Assembly (NCBI GenBank): GCA_035771175.1
Contig: CM069593.1
Coordinates: 22,123,956-22,187,955 of the forward strand
Source of the DNA: Paratinospora sagittata
Taxonomy: Eukaryota > Streptophyta > Magnoliopsida > Ranunculales > Menispermaceae
Direction: 5' to 3'
Length of the DNA: 64,000 bases
The translations under genes were made by a program, and so were the position numbers. The notes under the pieces are model-generated. The model was not told where the DNA came from and made no database searches. It saw only the letters and a program-made list of their open reading frames with translations. Positions 1-13,600 of the stretch are shown here, in pieces. The first letter of the stretch is position 1. Each line of letters begins with the position of its first letter.

Positions 1-240
1 GCAATTGAAGCCAAAAAACAAAGAACTTAGAAATTAAATGGAAAACGTTAAACCCTCGATTAAAAGGAATGCGAGTTACTATTGAAGCTGAGATGAAACA
101 AAAGCTAGGGTTTCAACAGAGACGGAATTTTGTGCATTTGAGATGGACTTCGGCGTTCGTTCTTGATGAAATCAGCACGGAACAATCGATCGGTTCAAGC
201 GCCGGCGACCCTTCATCTGTCTATCTCGTTTCTGTTTAGA
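1..240 (-). promoter_or_regulatory. Probable 5' end or 5'UTR of a leftward gene beyond the window
   Basis: Read on the minus strand, this is a patch richer in GC than the AT-rich DNA to its right. It contains a telo-box-like AAACCCTAG (complement of 105-113), a motif common near plant transcription starts. The only ATG in the GC patch opens a reading frame of about 14 codons, so no coding exon can be assigned. A 5'UTR running off the left edge is the simplest reading; it is an inference. Confidence 0.3.
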
Positions 241-1044
241 GGGGAGAGTTACTCTTTACTACAACTACTTCAACATTGATTCACATTATAACTAAATTTT
301 TGCTATGCAGAGAATAAAAAATTGAATTATTATATATTATGCATAAAATTTAATCATCTTATGAAATAATTTCACGTTAGTTTTTCAATTTTGACGTGTT
401 AAAAACTACTTTCTTTATAAAAATAAAAAATAAAAAATAAAAAAATAAAAAGCTAAAAAATATTGCAAAGGTTGAGAATTACAGGCTTGATCAAAAAACT
501 AAAATACAACCGAAAGTAAGAACTCACAAAACAATAAATAATAAAAAAATTTTATTATAAATTTTAAAAAATTATTTTCTGATTTTAACGAATCAAATGT
601 ATTTTTCGTGTTTCAAAATTCTTAAATATATAAAACTATATTTGTATTAAAAACCAAACACATAATTTTTTTAAAAAATTTAATTATTTTTTTTAGATAC
701 CAACTTTTATGAATCACCATTCTTTTTTTTTTCTTTTGAAGATGAATCACCATTCTTCTTAACTGTAGTTAAGATACAACAAGGGAGCTGCAAAACGAAA
801 AGATAAAATACATCATCCTTTCCAGATCAATTAAAAACTAATCAACTTATCATAGGATCAACTAGGAATTATTGCCCACAAAGTTAATACAATTAACTCC
901 AAAATAAATTGTACTTTTACTGTTGAAAACTGAATATAAGATATTTCAATTGGAAATACCACACAACAGTTCAAGAATGAACCCCAAGGTGTTCATACTT
1001 GAACTGAATCTCAAGGTGTTTGAAGACAAGTCTAATTAATTCTG
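241..1044. other. AT-rich spacer without recognisable gene
   Basis: Poly-A/poly-T-rich DNA. The stretch near 570-665 (a GAATCAAATGTATTTTTCGT-like segment) resembles the flank near 38240-38310, so it is probably old MITE or dispersed-repeat debris. I see no coding exon. Confidence 0.5.
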
Positions 1045-1239
1045 CATCTTTTTGGACGGGGAGGAAGCTATTTTGTTAGTTAGTAATTGGGTTGCTTCTT
1101 CAAAGCTCATGGGTGGGTTTTCTACTTCGTATTGCCTTAGTAATTAAACTTCATGTATACTTTTGATGTTTTTTTGTTCTCGTTCTCTTGTATGTTTTAA
1201 TTTGAGTACTGCTGGTTCTCACAAAAAAAACCAAAAAAG
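1045..1239 (+). mobile_element. 5'-truncated LINE 3' end with A-rich tail
   Basis: A short plus-strand translation near 1055-1145 reads WEEAILLVSNWVASSKLMGG. This matches the C-terminal tail of LINE ORF2 also seen at 51606-51799 (LWEEVLLLATGWVASSKFSG) and, more weakly, in the large LINE at 10080-10250. It is followed by an untranslated stretch and an A-rich tail at about 1220-1239. No target duplication could be fixed. It lies downstream of the DOT2 stop codon on the opposite strand. Confidence 0.6.
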
Positions 1240-1679
1240 AAGATGAAGAAGCAGCAGGAGTGAAAGGACGGGGAATATTACAACTACTTCAGAAAAAAGA
1301 AAAAAGTTCTAATTACATTATCCATATCAGGAGACTTTGCAAAAATTTTAGAGAATAAAGTTTTTGAATGTGAATGTTAAATGTTGCAAGCTCCAACAAC
1401 TGCTTCCTGGAACACAAATGACATAAGTAAGAAAGTGTATTTTAGTTTCTGTGATTCCAGGAATGAGTTTGTCCCAATTAATCTTTGGTAAGTGAGAGCT
1501 GCTTCATCTTCCTCCATATACAAGCCTACAGCTACAAGCCTCAATTTATCAAAAACCACAACAAATTATACACTGAAGCAGCCCAACATCAAGTATTACT
1601 TACTGGTTTTGCCATCTACTTCACGAGATTTCCCGTCTCCTGTTTTATCTGCCAACGGCTGCGTATGCTTAGGAGGTGA

Positions 1680-4600
1680 TCAGCTTTTTTGCTTCTTTGG
1701 AGGACCCATGTTGCCAGGCTCAGCCTTTCGCTTAATGCCCAAGAAATGCTCAACCTGCAAATTAAATATAACTTATGAGAAATGCATAGGCAAGCCTTCC
1801 TGTTATTTATATCTGAAGCTGGAGAAATCATCAAAGTAATTGCAAACAAAAGAAAAGAGAATTCACATTCAATCGAAATATCATCAATTGAACTAAGTCT
1901 TTTCCGACTACATGATTCTGCTTCATCTACTCTGCTCTGTCAAGAAGGACTAAGTCTACATTTAAATTACAAATAGCCATGTCTTAAATATTTCTGTCCG
2001 TGTTATTTTAGGTCTTCCTCTACCTCTATCATTATCGTGGATTGTTAGTAAGTCAAATTTATAAACTGGAGAATCTAAAGGTCTTCGTTGTATGTGTTTA
2101 AATCACCTTAATCGATTTATTCTCATTTTATCTTAAATTGCGAATGCTCCTACCATTTCTCAAATATGTTAATTTCTAATCTTATCTTTACATGTTTTAA
2201 TATACATTCATCTTAACATATGCATGTGTGTTACACTTAGTTTGTTCACACGTTTCTTTATTGCCCAACATTCTATTCATAAAATTTTCCTTTCAACTCC
2301 AATGGGATGTGTCGATCATATAATACTCTATAAGCACTCCTCCATTTAACCTATCCCGCTTTAACTCTATAATTCACATCCTCATTTATTTCACCTTCTT
2401 GAAGGATAATGGATCCCAATTACCTAAAATTTCCACTCCTTGGTATCTCTTGGCTTTCAATCTTCACTGCCTCTTCATCCATATTTCTACTTCCACAAAA
2501 ATTTTATTTAACATGTTAAACACCAAGAATATCTTGCTTCTCATAAGGTGTACCATATGACTCCTAACATCCATGTCTAACATAGTCATAATCATACATC
2601 AGTGTTAAGTCCTCATAACACAAAGTAATGTGTGTTTCATGTTATCCTGATCCATTTCAGCATAGTTTTTTATCTTTTGCTAATACGAAAACATCTGATT
2701 ATGATTTTAACTTGAGATTAAACTCTAAATATAGAGAATTATTATAGTCTATTGACATAGAATCTTAAGTCCTGTCTAACTCTATAATCAGATTATAAAA
2801 CACAATTTTTGTAGGGTAAAATTGCTAATTTATCTTACCAAAAGTTAAAAGACACTATTTATCTTACCAAAGTTAATTTATCTTAACAAAGTCAAAATAC
2901 ACTATTGATCGTGTAACTTTACAAAAGATTCACTTTTGTTATATCATCATGGGATTTTGACATATGGATGGCCATGAATTTTTATGTACAATTGTCTATG
3001 TTTTATGTATGACAGCATCACTTTTGGCAGCAATAATAATATAAAGGGCGTACCTAGTGCACGAAGCTCCGACCATTTTAGGGTCTTGGGAAGGGACGAT
3101 GTACGACATTTGAGATGTTAAGTTGTATTAAAGATGTTTTTTTATTCAAACATGCAACCTCTAGGTCATAACGGAGCAATCTCATTTATTATGCAACCTC
3201 TAGGTCATAACGGAGCAATCTCATTTATTATGCAACCTCCGAGTAATTATAATGCTTTTCTTTTTCCAAAATCTGGACAAAATTAGCAACCTAGTTTCAA
3301 GTAAGGCCGAGTTTGGATTGAGACCTAATGCAATAATGCCAGAATTTGCAACTAGGTCGGGTCCAAGCATACTATATGTATATAAATATAAGGTGTTGCT
3401 AGAACCTGATTTTGTCTAAACCTGATTTTTTGCCACCCCTAATACTAAGTTGGGGATCAAAACCATAAACTATGCTAACCACTTTTAAGCTTGGGGGCAT
3501 AGCCACCCCAAAGGATATGAACAGTTTTGGCTATAGTGGCAGGACAACCTTATACTATTGCAGGGTTGATAAAGTGGGAAAGTGGGATTGACAAAGAGCA
3601 CTCACTAAACATCAAAAAGGCACCAGGGAGTCAGGGACTAACATAATTTAAACAGGCTTGAACAATCAAGAAAACAAATAAAACTAGTTTCTCACCCTTG
3701 AGTCTCATCTTTCTTTCTTGAAAGAAAACCGGACTTAATCTAGCTATTGCTCCTGCCTACTCCAGAATGCTTTAGCATAATGATAGGCTTGAGTCATCAA
3801 GAAAACAAGCAAGGTACACTTTTCTCCCTTAGGCCTCATCTTTCTTCTTTGCTCTCTCAATTGTAAAACAAAACCCAACAAGCTATTGCTCCTGTTTTTT
3901 CCAGCCCAAAGACCTAATAGAATCTACGGCGAAAAGAATTAAGGCCCTGTTTGGTATAAGATTTAAAAACTGTTTTCTGTTTTTAAATCCAAGATTCTCA
4001 AAAAACTTGTTTGGTTGAAGTGTTTTCAAAATATTTAACAACTGTTTTTTTATTTGACTTCGAAAGTTGTGAAGAAAACAAGAATACAATAAATTGTTGT
4101 TTTCATTGTTTTCTAAAAATGAACTCCGAAAACAACTTTTTAAAAAATTATTTTTAGAAACCATTTTTAAATTGGATACCAAAAATGCCCTAATAAATTC
4201 AACATTTTCAACTTTATGAACTTGCCACACTCTAACTTCGGTGAAAGAGACATGATTTATACAAAGAGGTTTCTGAATTAAAAATTCCTTGAAATTCTGT
4301 AGAAGAGGGTTGGCAATGAAGGAGCAGGTGGTGCAACCACAAATATTCACCAGTCATTTTTATTTTTATTCTTTTACGTCATTAAGCAAACAAAAGATTT
4401 TTCTAAATTCACATTATCTTTATCTATTAAATATTAATAGAACGCCAATCTTCATCATCACTTGCTCCTGTCCATATCTCCTGCAATGCATACGATAGCT
4501 ACGTTGCAACCAATTGCAGTGAACTTACAAAGCAGGAAAGTAAACAAAGAACAATGAGAAGAAAAGAAGAAGACAGAAACAACAAAAAGGAAAAGAGGGG

Positions 4601-7600
4601 AGGATGTGGAAGAACTCCAATTCCAGTACTCCTTGATGCTTCACTTTGATCAAATTTTGCATCTTTTCTTGAACAGTAGAAGGAACATCATAACAACACA
4701 AAAAAGATTCAACAAAGAAAGTCGGCTAAGAGTATACAAACACAGATGAACACCCTATTTGATATTGTTAAGTAGTGTGCTTTAATTGTAGGTCTTCCGC
4801 ATTACTTAAGGTGTTTTAATCTTAGCTAATCTACACCAAGTATAGTCATTCAGATGAAACTAAACTAACAAAGTATCCAATATTGATTTAATTTATTTTA
4901 TTTTATTTTTTCCATAACACATGCTACAGTATTTTATTGTGCTTATTGCTACATTCTACTCACAGAACAAACACTCCTGTTTCTTCAAAAAAATAAAAAC
5001 AAACAAACAAACAAAATAAACTGTTGAGACTTTAGAAGTAGGTAATTAACAATAGGATATCAAGAAATGAGCTTTTATTGAAGTAGGTTCCACTCAGTGA
5101 TAAGCAAACAACCCCCTGAGAATCTACCAAGATATTAAATTCCCATGAAAGTAGCACATAGAGCAAAATATTTGAGCATGTGAAAGTATGTGACAAGAGC
5201 ACATGAGTGACGAGTCTACACATGAACTTCCAAGCATAGAACCACAATGGAATAAATCTAACTAACCTTCTTATCACCAAGCATGGGTGTTAAGCCCCCA
5301 GGAAGGTCCTCAGATGCAAAGCCACTTCTAGGATCACCATTTTGCCTGATGTTTAGAAATGATGAAACAAGATACATTAAGAGTTTGCTACTATAAAAGA
5401 AAGGAGAAATGCAGGACAGAGTAAGATAATAATGCAGCTTGTAAAGCCAAAGTGATAACATATATAATGTCTTTCAAATTGATCCCAAATATTAGCTTAG
5501 AAGACCACAAGGATGGGCATATATACATCTTTAATGCATAGCACCAAGGAAATCTCATTGGCAAAAGATTGAAATGAGCATATAATCCTCACAACCTGCC
5601 ACACTTACCTGGTAAAACCCATGAAGCACAGTGAATCATCAAGAAAGAATCAGATTAGATGCTTCATTACCAGATAAGACTCTTTTCCTTTTCATTCTTT
5701 CTTTCTGTTTATTTTCTCTTCTTTGTTTATCCTCTCTCTTTGTATGAATTTTAAGGTAATATTTACAGCGAAAGTTCAGTGAAACAGACAGCAATTGTAC
5801 TGAGGCGACTGACTACATGGAGAAAGCAGCAGGAAAAATGAAAACAATCTCATCTTAGTTTTACCAAGTAAAACTCCAGGGTTGGATCCACAGTAGTGTC
5901 AGACACCAGACAAAGTCATTCATGTAATTTACTCACTAATATGCCTGTATGGCACAATAGTACCATCATGTTCCATCCAAATACTCCTACCAACACTCAA
6001 TCCAAATTAAAGGAAGAGGAGAGAGAAATGAAATGCTCAGAGTACAACTAGGCAGTTTCCAGAGATAACAAGATGCAAGAGACTCTGCATCCTCCAAGCA
6101 AGTGTTGAATTTTAAAAGAAATACAAGCAATGCTCCTATAAGTCACTTGACATTGCTACAATAGTTAGAAATAGAAAGGTATAATCATCCTACCATGCTT
6201 AACAGTTAAGCAGATGCTCAGATTATACAAACGAGACAAAGGCTCATAACTCATATGTAACAGGAAAGACAAATGAAGGCATTTGTTTCACCAGCCTTAC
6301 TCTTTTCTAATTGCTTCTTGGTAATCGGCATGTTTAACAATAATTAATAAGTTAATAGAAGATACCCTGATTTTGCATGTCCACTGAGCACAAGATATGG
6401 TGTCTTTAATCGAGCTTGAGCTTCTCTCATTCTCTCTACTGAAAGTGAAGGTGTATCAGAATTCTTCATCTGCTTCAACTTCAACTCTTCTTGATATTGC
6501 TTCATAAGCTTTTCTTGCTTCATCTTGCCAGGTCCTTTCCCATGAAATTTATGAGAAATCCTCCGAAAAGCCTCTTTGGGGGTCATCTAATGAAGAATAA
6601 ATTGAAAAAATTAAATTATAAGGAATGAATCAGGAAAAACGAAAAGAAATAAGTGACATTCAGGGAATAAATGGAATGAAATAGTTTGATGGTGGAATAT
6701 CTCTAGTAGCCATACAAACTACTGATATAATCGATGTGAATACAAGCAGCAAGTATGACATGTCTTAAGGTGAGGTTGGAGAAAAAAATTAAATCTGCAG
6801 TGCTTCTGCTTCAGGAAACATGTTGAAGCCAAACATTTGAACAAACAGGTTTAGGGAAATACATTGTTTAGACTACGGTAATGATCTTCCAGTCAGACAT
6901 TTCCCATTTACTATCAAAACCATATCAAAAAGGTTATTTTTTTAATATACTTAGAGATATGTTCCAAGTATTCTACTCATAATCCCTTCACTTAGTTACT
7001 TAAATGAATTCATTCTGTCACAAAAGTGACTGGGAGATGTCAACATGTCATTTAGAATGGGCATTCCCTCCAGTAGTGTAATTGTATTATTCACATCTAA
7101 AGGTAGATGAGATCATATTTAGAAAGGAACAAGTACTTACAGTCCTGCCAAACTCATCTCTCCTCTCTATATGAATCTCTTTCGATCCATCATTTTCGTA
7201 AATGCCAACTAGTTTACTTTTCTTCTTGTCCATATTCCGACCACCCCATTCAATACTCTCCTTAAGTGTTCCCCGTTCTTTAAGCAGCTGTAGGGCTCCT
7301 GATAACCCTTTCCCAACAGCAACCTCATGGATGGTCTCATCAGGAACAACTTCCTCTTTCATCTCAATGGCTGAGTCATCATCTTTGCTAGAGTCCTTTA
7401 CCTCAGTCCAACCACCAGATTCATCTTTCTCTTCCTGATCATTGGATTTTTCCACTTCATCTTCATCCATGAAAACATCTTCAGTCTCAGGTTGATGCGC
7501 TTCTGAGTCAATAAAATCGTCAGTAAACATATGAATCATAGTATATATGAAACCAAGGAAATAATTTAAATCCTAGAAACATAAAATCAGGATTAATGCA

Positions 7601-10600
7601 CATCCTCAATTGCCAGAACAAGATATCCAAGAAATGCAACTGTCCAATATCTACTCCCCCACCTAATACTAGGAGAAAGAGAAAATAAAATACATCCAAA
7701 AGACAGTTTACCACAGTATCGATGATCACTACATTTGAAGACATTCTGGCAGGACAGATACAGGTTTCAACTAAAATGAAGCAGTCCTAAATAGGCCATA
7801 TCAGATGACGTCACGGCAATAGCTATTTTGCAGAGCCTAATATTTAGTTGGTTTTAGAAAAGTAAGCAAACAATCCAAAAACCAGAACCACATTGGATGG
7901 TAAGATGATCTTAGTCACCCCACCCTATGCAGTTTATGTAACAAGCTCAATTGGTATCTCATGAAGTAAGACGATTAAGATAAAAGGTAGAGCAAAGAAT
8001 CACCTTTGTTAAGCTGGAGTGCCCAGACAAACTGCTCCACTTCTGTCAAAACAATCCTGTTTTCTTGACTCTCTCCAGATGAGGGTGGTTGGATGTCAGT
8101 GGATTGATTTCTGGTACTAGCAACTAAGGAAGCAACGGCCTGGGGACCAGTTGCAGCCTCTTCATCCTGCTTCTTCAGAGCTAATTTCCTAGCTCTCCCT
8201 AAAGATTTGATGAGATCATCATCATCTCCAAAAACAGAACTTTCATCCTCCTCCACTTGAGAGGTTGAAGTCATTTCCTGCCGAAGGGTTTTGGATGCTT
8301 CTTCTGCTTTAGCATGAGCTGCCTTGTATCCATCACTCCTTGTTTGAGCCTCAGTTCTTTCTTGCTCCGCTTTGGCTGCTTGCCTTCTCCCATCATTCCT
8401 GGAACCAAGATCGTCCGCTCCCAACCCAGTAGAGATTGCTTCTGCTTCAAGGGCATCCAGATCCAGCTTCTCTTTTTTCCTCAAGGATTTTTTCTTTTTT
8501 GGTTTTTTAAATTGAAGCATTTCCTCATGGGTATAGTAATCTGTTGCTGTCTTTCTAGATGGATTTAGATCTTCAAACTTACTGATTGTTGAGTCGACCT
8601 GTAGTCTTTTATGTAACTGAAAATAGAACAAATCATTAATCAGTAACACTCTGTGTAATCATAAGACTCATAACAAAAGAGCCGACTTACCTCTGCTAGT
8701 TTCTTCTCTGCTTCACCTGTAAAATGCCCAGTTTCATCTATAGTGACGACCTGGAAAAGACAATAAATTGGTAAGAAAATAAATTGACATTAAACTCACT
8801 CGGTTATCAGAAGTTCCAGTATGCAATTGCGAGATTAATTTGTGCTAAGAAGTTACCTCATCTTCAACAGGATCGTCATACTGAGGAAGTATTTTCCTTT
8901 GAAAACCAGCTTCATTACTGAACCTAAATATGGCACAAATTAAGTTAGGTTAAAACTTACAAGTAGACATTAGAAGTGATTTATAATATGATACACCAAA
9001 GATAACATATATGTACTTGTCATCATAGATTCCTGTCTTCTTTGCTGCCTTGTATGCGGCATCTCGCTGTTTCTGCTCTCCAATCTCTACATTTTCTAGC
9101 ATATCAACCTCTGAAGCATAAAAATACTTTCAGCTTCAAGAAACCTGAGAAAAACTATAAATCTTACTGAATTAATCAAGAAAATAAATAAATACCATCA
9201 TTGATGTCACCATCAGCCAGTATACTCTGATCTTTGAGTGTCAAAACTACTGCTCCACCTTCAATTACTTTATCAAGTCCGTGAAGAATTTTAACTCCAG
9301 CTAGATCTTCTGTCAGGAAAAAGAACAAAGAGGGGGACAAAAGAAAAAAGAAAGAAAAAAGATTAAGGTCAAACTGCCAAATAGAGAGCAAACAACAAAT
9401 CAGGTTGACTCAATACATGCTTGTGCAATCTACATGAGTACCAGAAAAATACATATCAAATTCTTTTACTCATCCAAACTTCAGTTCCTGCTTAGAAGGA
9501 AAAAATTAACCAATCATATCTATCTGAAGGAGATCAACACAACACTTGAGAACAATCAAGCATCCTTATGGAAGCATAGGAAGAAGAAATATCTAAGAAG
9601 ATTGTTCTTACTGTTTACAATAATTTCGGATAACCTGTTTATAGTAATTCAGAAACTTTATTATTATAGTTCCTAATATTCATTAATCTTGTTATAGCTC
9701 AGAAATTAATTTAAAATAGCAGGTTCTTAAGTTTAGAAGAGTTGGTTCTATAAGTTCCTAAATTATGAAGCTCTATAATTAGTTGAATTTTACAAAGACA
9801 AATGATAGTTTTAAATGTATGTGATTTAAACAAGTTTATGAGGAGAAAATAAAATTTTAGTTGCTTTGTTGGAATTTCTGTTGTTGTTGCTATTTTTTTT
9901 ATCGGAAACAAATATATGTATAAATAAGAGAAAAAAGTTTACAAGCCTAAGACCAATGCACCAGCAGTGCGCCTAAGAGCAAAACCTCCCCAAAAAAAAA
10001 ACCCCAATCAAGCTAGATTAACTAGAGCTAGCCTGAAAACCCGACCCCTTACAGAAGACAATTGCTCCAACTTAACAGCCTACATGATAGAGAGACACCA
10101 TTATTCAAGCTTGATGCATAAACCCAAGAGCTAGCTAACAATTTAATGTTTTCCCACAGCTGATCACTGTCCTTGGGGACATCGTTGAAAACTCTACCGT
10201 TGCGCTCTAGCCACAACGACCATAATGTTGCATATGAAGCAATTAATCCAGTCTCTATTTCCACCGTTGATAACCCTGTTAAGTGAGAGAGTGATAGTCC
10301 TTCCTTGATATTTTGCGGTGCTATATACCTATTTACCTGAAAATGAGAACCATTTGTGCCAAAATCTTTTGGCAAAGCTGCAAGAAAAGAAGATGTGATC
10401 CAAATATTCTCCCTCCTCCATGCAAAACATACAACAGTGTGGGGACAAACACCTATTAGGAGTGCATATCTGCAACATGTCACAAGTGTTAATTTTCCAA
10501 TGGGCCAACGACACACCAAAAACCCTGACCTTAGTTGGTGCCTGAACATGCCATATTTGTTTTGAGAGTGGGAAAGGGGGAAAAGAAGTCACAAAGGATT

Positions 10601-13600
10601 TCGAAGGATTTACAAGAGAATAAGCCGGAAGTAGTAGGATTCCACACTAGACTATCCGGAACATTGGAAAGTTGTAGTGTAGACAATCTATCCACTAACA
10701 GTGTCATCTCATTGATTTCTCTAGATGTAAGAGCCCTGATGAGGTGAAGATTCCCTGAAGGGAAGGATGTGGAGGGATGATCATTTGTTAAGAATGAGGC
10801 TATTGGCTGATTATGAAGAGAAGATAATCTATATAAATGAAGGAACAATGCTGCAAGCCTGCAAATGTGCCATTCCCCAACCAATTGTCTTCCCAAAATC
10901 TAAAGGTGTGACCATCTCCAATTTTCAAACTCACACTGCCTGAAGAACTGTGTCACCAAGGAAGATATAAATTTCCACGGACTCCTGAGAGTTGACCTTT
11001 TGATTCTGCCAACACAACCAAGATTCTCCTGAGAAGAGTCTATACCAAACTTGCTTTTCACCACTTGAGCCCACAAAGAGTCCAGCTCCTTGAAGTACCT
11101 CCATATCCATTTGCCACACAAAGCAACATACCTCAACATTATATTGCCTATTCCAAGGCTCCCTTTGTCCACCGGTTTCTACAATTCTCCCCATCTCACC
11201 AAACTGACAGAGCTAGTACCTTCCTTTCCCCTCCAGAAGAAAGCCTCAAACTTCTTCTCAATTTCTTTGGCCACTCCTCTTGGAACTTTGAAAATGGATA
11301 AATAGTAGGAGGGTAGAACCGACAACACTGCACGAATAAGTGCCAAGAGTCCACCTTTGGAAAGAAAGGCTCGTTTCCAACCATCAAGCCTCTTTGAAAT
11401 CTTTGATAGCACCGGCTCCCAAAACTCAAAAGAAATGGGGTTCCCACCCAAGGGTAACCCAAGATACCTCATTGGCCATACACCGCCGCTAAGCAACCCA
11501 CCCTGTTTGCCAATCTAAGGATCATTTCTAGATCCATATTAATGCCTGCTAACTAACTGACACTTTGCCACACTGATACTCAAACCGAACATGGAGTTGA
11601 AACAGTTAAGGTTATGGCATTCAAAATGTTTCCTTCCTCTCCTTTCAGAAATATCAATGTGTCATCAGCAAATTGAAGATGTGATATCTCAACCTTCTCT
11701 CTCCCTACTAGAAACCATTCAATCAAGGATGAATGCCTAGCCCTGGTCATTAGTCTTCCAAAACAATCCACCACTAATGTAAAGAGGAACGGGGATAGTG
11801 GATCTCCTTGCCTGAGACCTCTACCTGTTGTAAATTTTCTCCTTGGCCTGCCATTTATCACAACAGAGTAAGTAACTGAGCTAATGCAGCCAATCATTCA
11901 TCGAATCCATCTCTCCCCAAACCCTTTCATATGCATAACAAACTCAAGGAATCCCCATTCCATAGAATCGTAGGCTTTGGCGAAGTAAACCTTGAACACC
12001 ACCCCTTCTTTTCGATGTACACGATAGTCCTCCACCGCTTCATTAGCTATAAGCACTGCATCCAAAATTTGTCAGCCTTGTACGAAGGCGGAATGGGTGT
12101 GTTCAATTGTTTTGTGAAGTACCGACCTAAGCCTCAATGACAACGCCTTGGCGATAATCTTGTACAAGCTTGTGACTAAACTGATGGGACGATAGTCCTT
12201 CAGGTACCAAGATTTTGACTTTTTCGGAATCAAACATATGCAAGTCTCGTTGGTTTGAGTATTGATTATCCTGTTCTGATGGAACTCCTCAAAAACCCTC
12301 ATAATATCCCCTTTTACCACCTCCTATGCCTGTTGGAAAAAAGCCATCGAAAACCCATCCGGCCCAAGCGGTTTATTTCCATCACAACTAAACATTGCCC
12401 TCCCTCCCCTCCAACTCCTCAAAAGGGCGCTCAAGGAATACTCTATTCTCTTGAGAAATAGTCTCCCAATCATGCCCGCCAACTCCCCAATTGCATTCCT
12501 CTTGTGAAGAATACACTTACTGAAAATAAGCTATGATTTCATCAACTAGCCCATCCTCTGAAGATATTAGGGAACCGTCCTCCCTCTCGACCTTGACAAT
12601 TGTGCCCTTATTCTTGCGACTGTTGAGAATATTGTGGAAGAAACTAGAGTTCACATCCCCTTCCTTCAGCTATCTGAACTTGGCCCTCTGGAGAGCCATG
12701 CTGTCATCTCTCACGCACATCTTTGCTAGATCTGCTTAATAGATTTTTCTGAAGGAATCTAACTCCACTGACCATCCTGCCTCTTCCTCCATTTTGTCCA
12801 GACCTCCAATGACGTCCTCAAATCTCTTTCTTCTTCATCGTGCTATTTCCATAAACCTCCATGTCCCAAGTTTTCATCAACTTCTTCATCTTTCTAAGCT
12901 TGACCATGAATTTGTGACCATCCCTACCATGTGCCTGAATCGACTGCCACCACCATTTAGACTGGTGAGAGAAATCTCTGTTAGTAAGCCACGCATTCTC
13001 GAACTTGAATGGTAGCGGACCGCATTTTACTTCCCTTGTGTCAAGCACAATGAGCCTATGATCTGATGTAAGCCTAGCTAGAGCTTCCTGTCTATGGGAT
13101 GGGAAGATCGTTTCCCAACTTGATGAAAAGGGGAACCTGTCTAATTTGCAACATATTGGAATTGCTCTTAGATTAGACCATGTGAACTTAGCATTAGTCA
13201 ACGGTGGATCCATCAACCCCAACTCGCTAATCGGCTGGTCAAACTCTTGCATGCTTCTGGTTAACCTCGTACTGTTGAGCTTCTCCCCCAAAAATCTAGT
13301 ACTGTTGATGTCGCCCACCATACACCAAAAATCCCCACAAACTACGGATAGCCCAGTTAATTCATCCCAGAATCCCTAACACTCTGACGCTCTGATAGGA
13401 TGAAGGCTCGTACACACCAGACAACCACCACTGAATAGTATCAGACTGTTTGATGAGGACTGAAACTCAATACGAACCAAGCAAGCAAGAAACAACCTCC
13501 ACTGATCTTGAGTCCCATGCTAACAAAATACAGCTCGATGGTCCAACCGATGGCAAAAAGGACCAGCCTTTGAACCTAGAATTCCATATCTGACCAATGA

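Noticed and set aside
3883..4350. 155-aa minus-strand frame at 3883-4350
   Set aside because: It runs straight through the Tourist-like MITE, has no domain, and lies inside a DOT2 intron.
5032..5461. Minus-strand frames around DOT2 exon 11 as separate proteins
   Set aside because: Only 5267-5345 is coding; the rest reads through splice sites into intron sequence.
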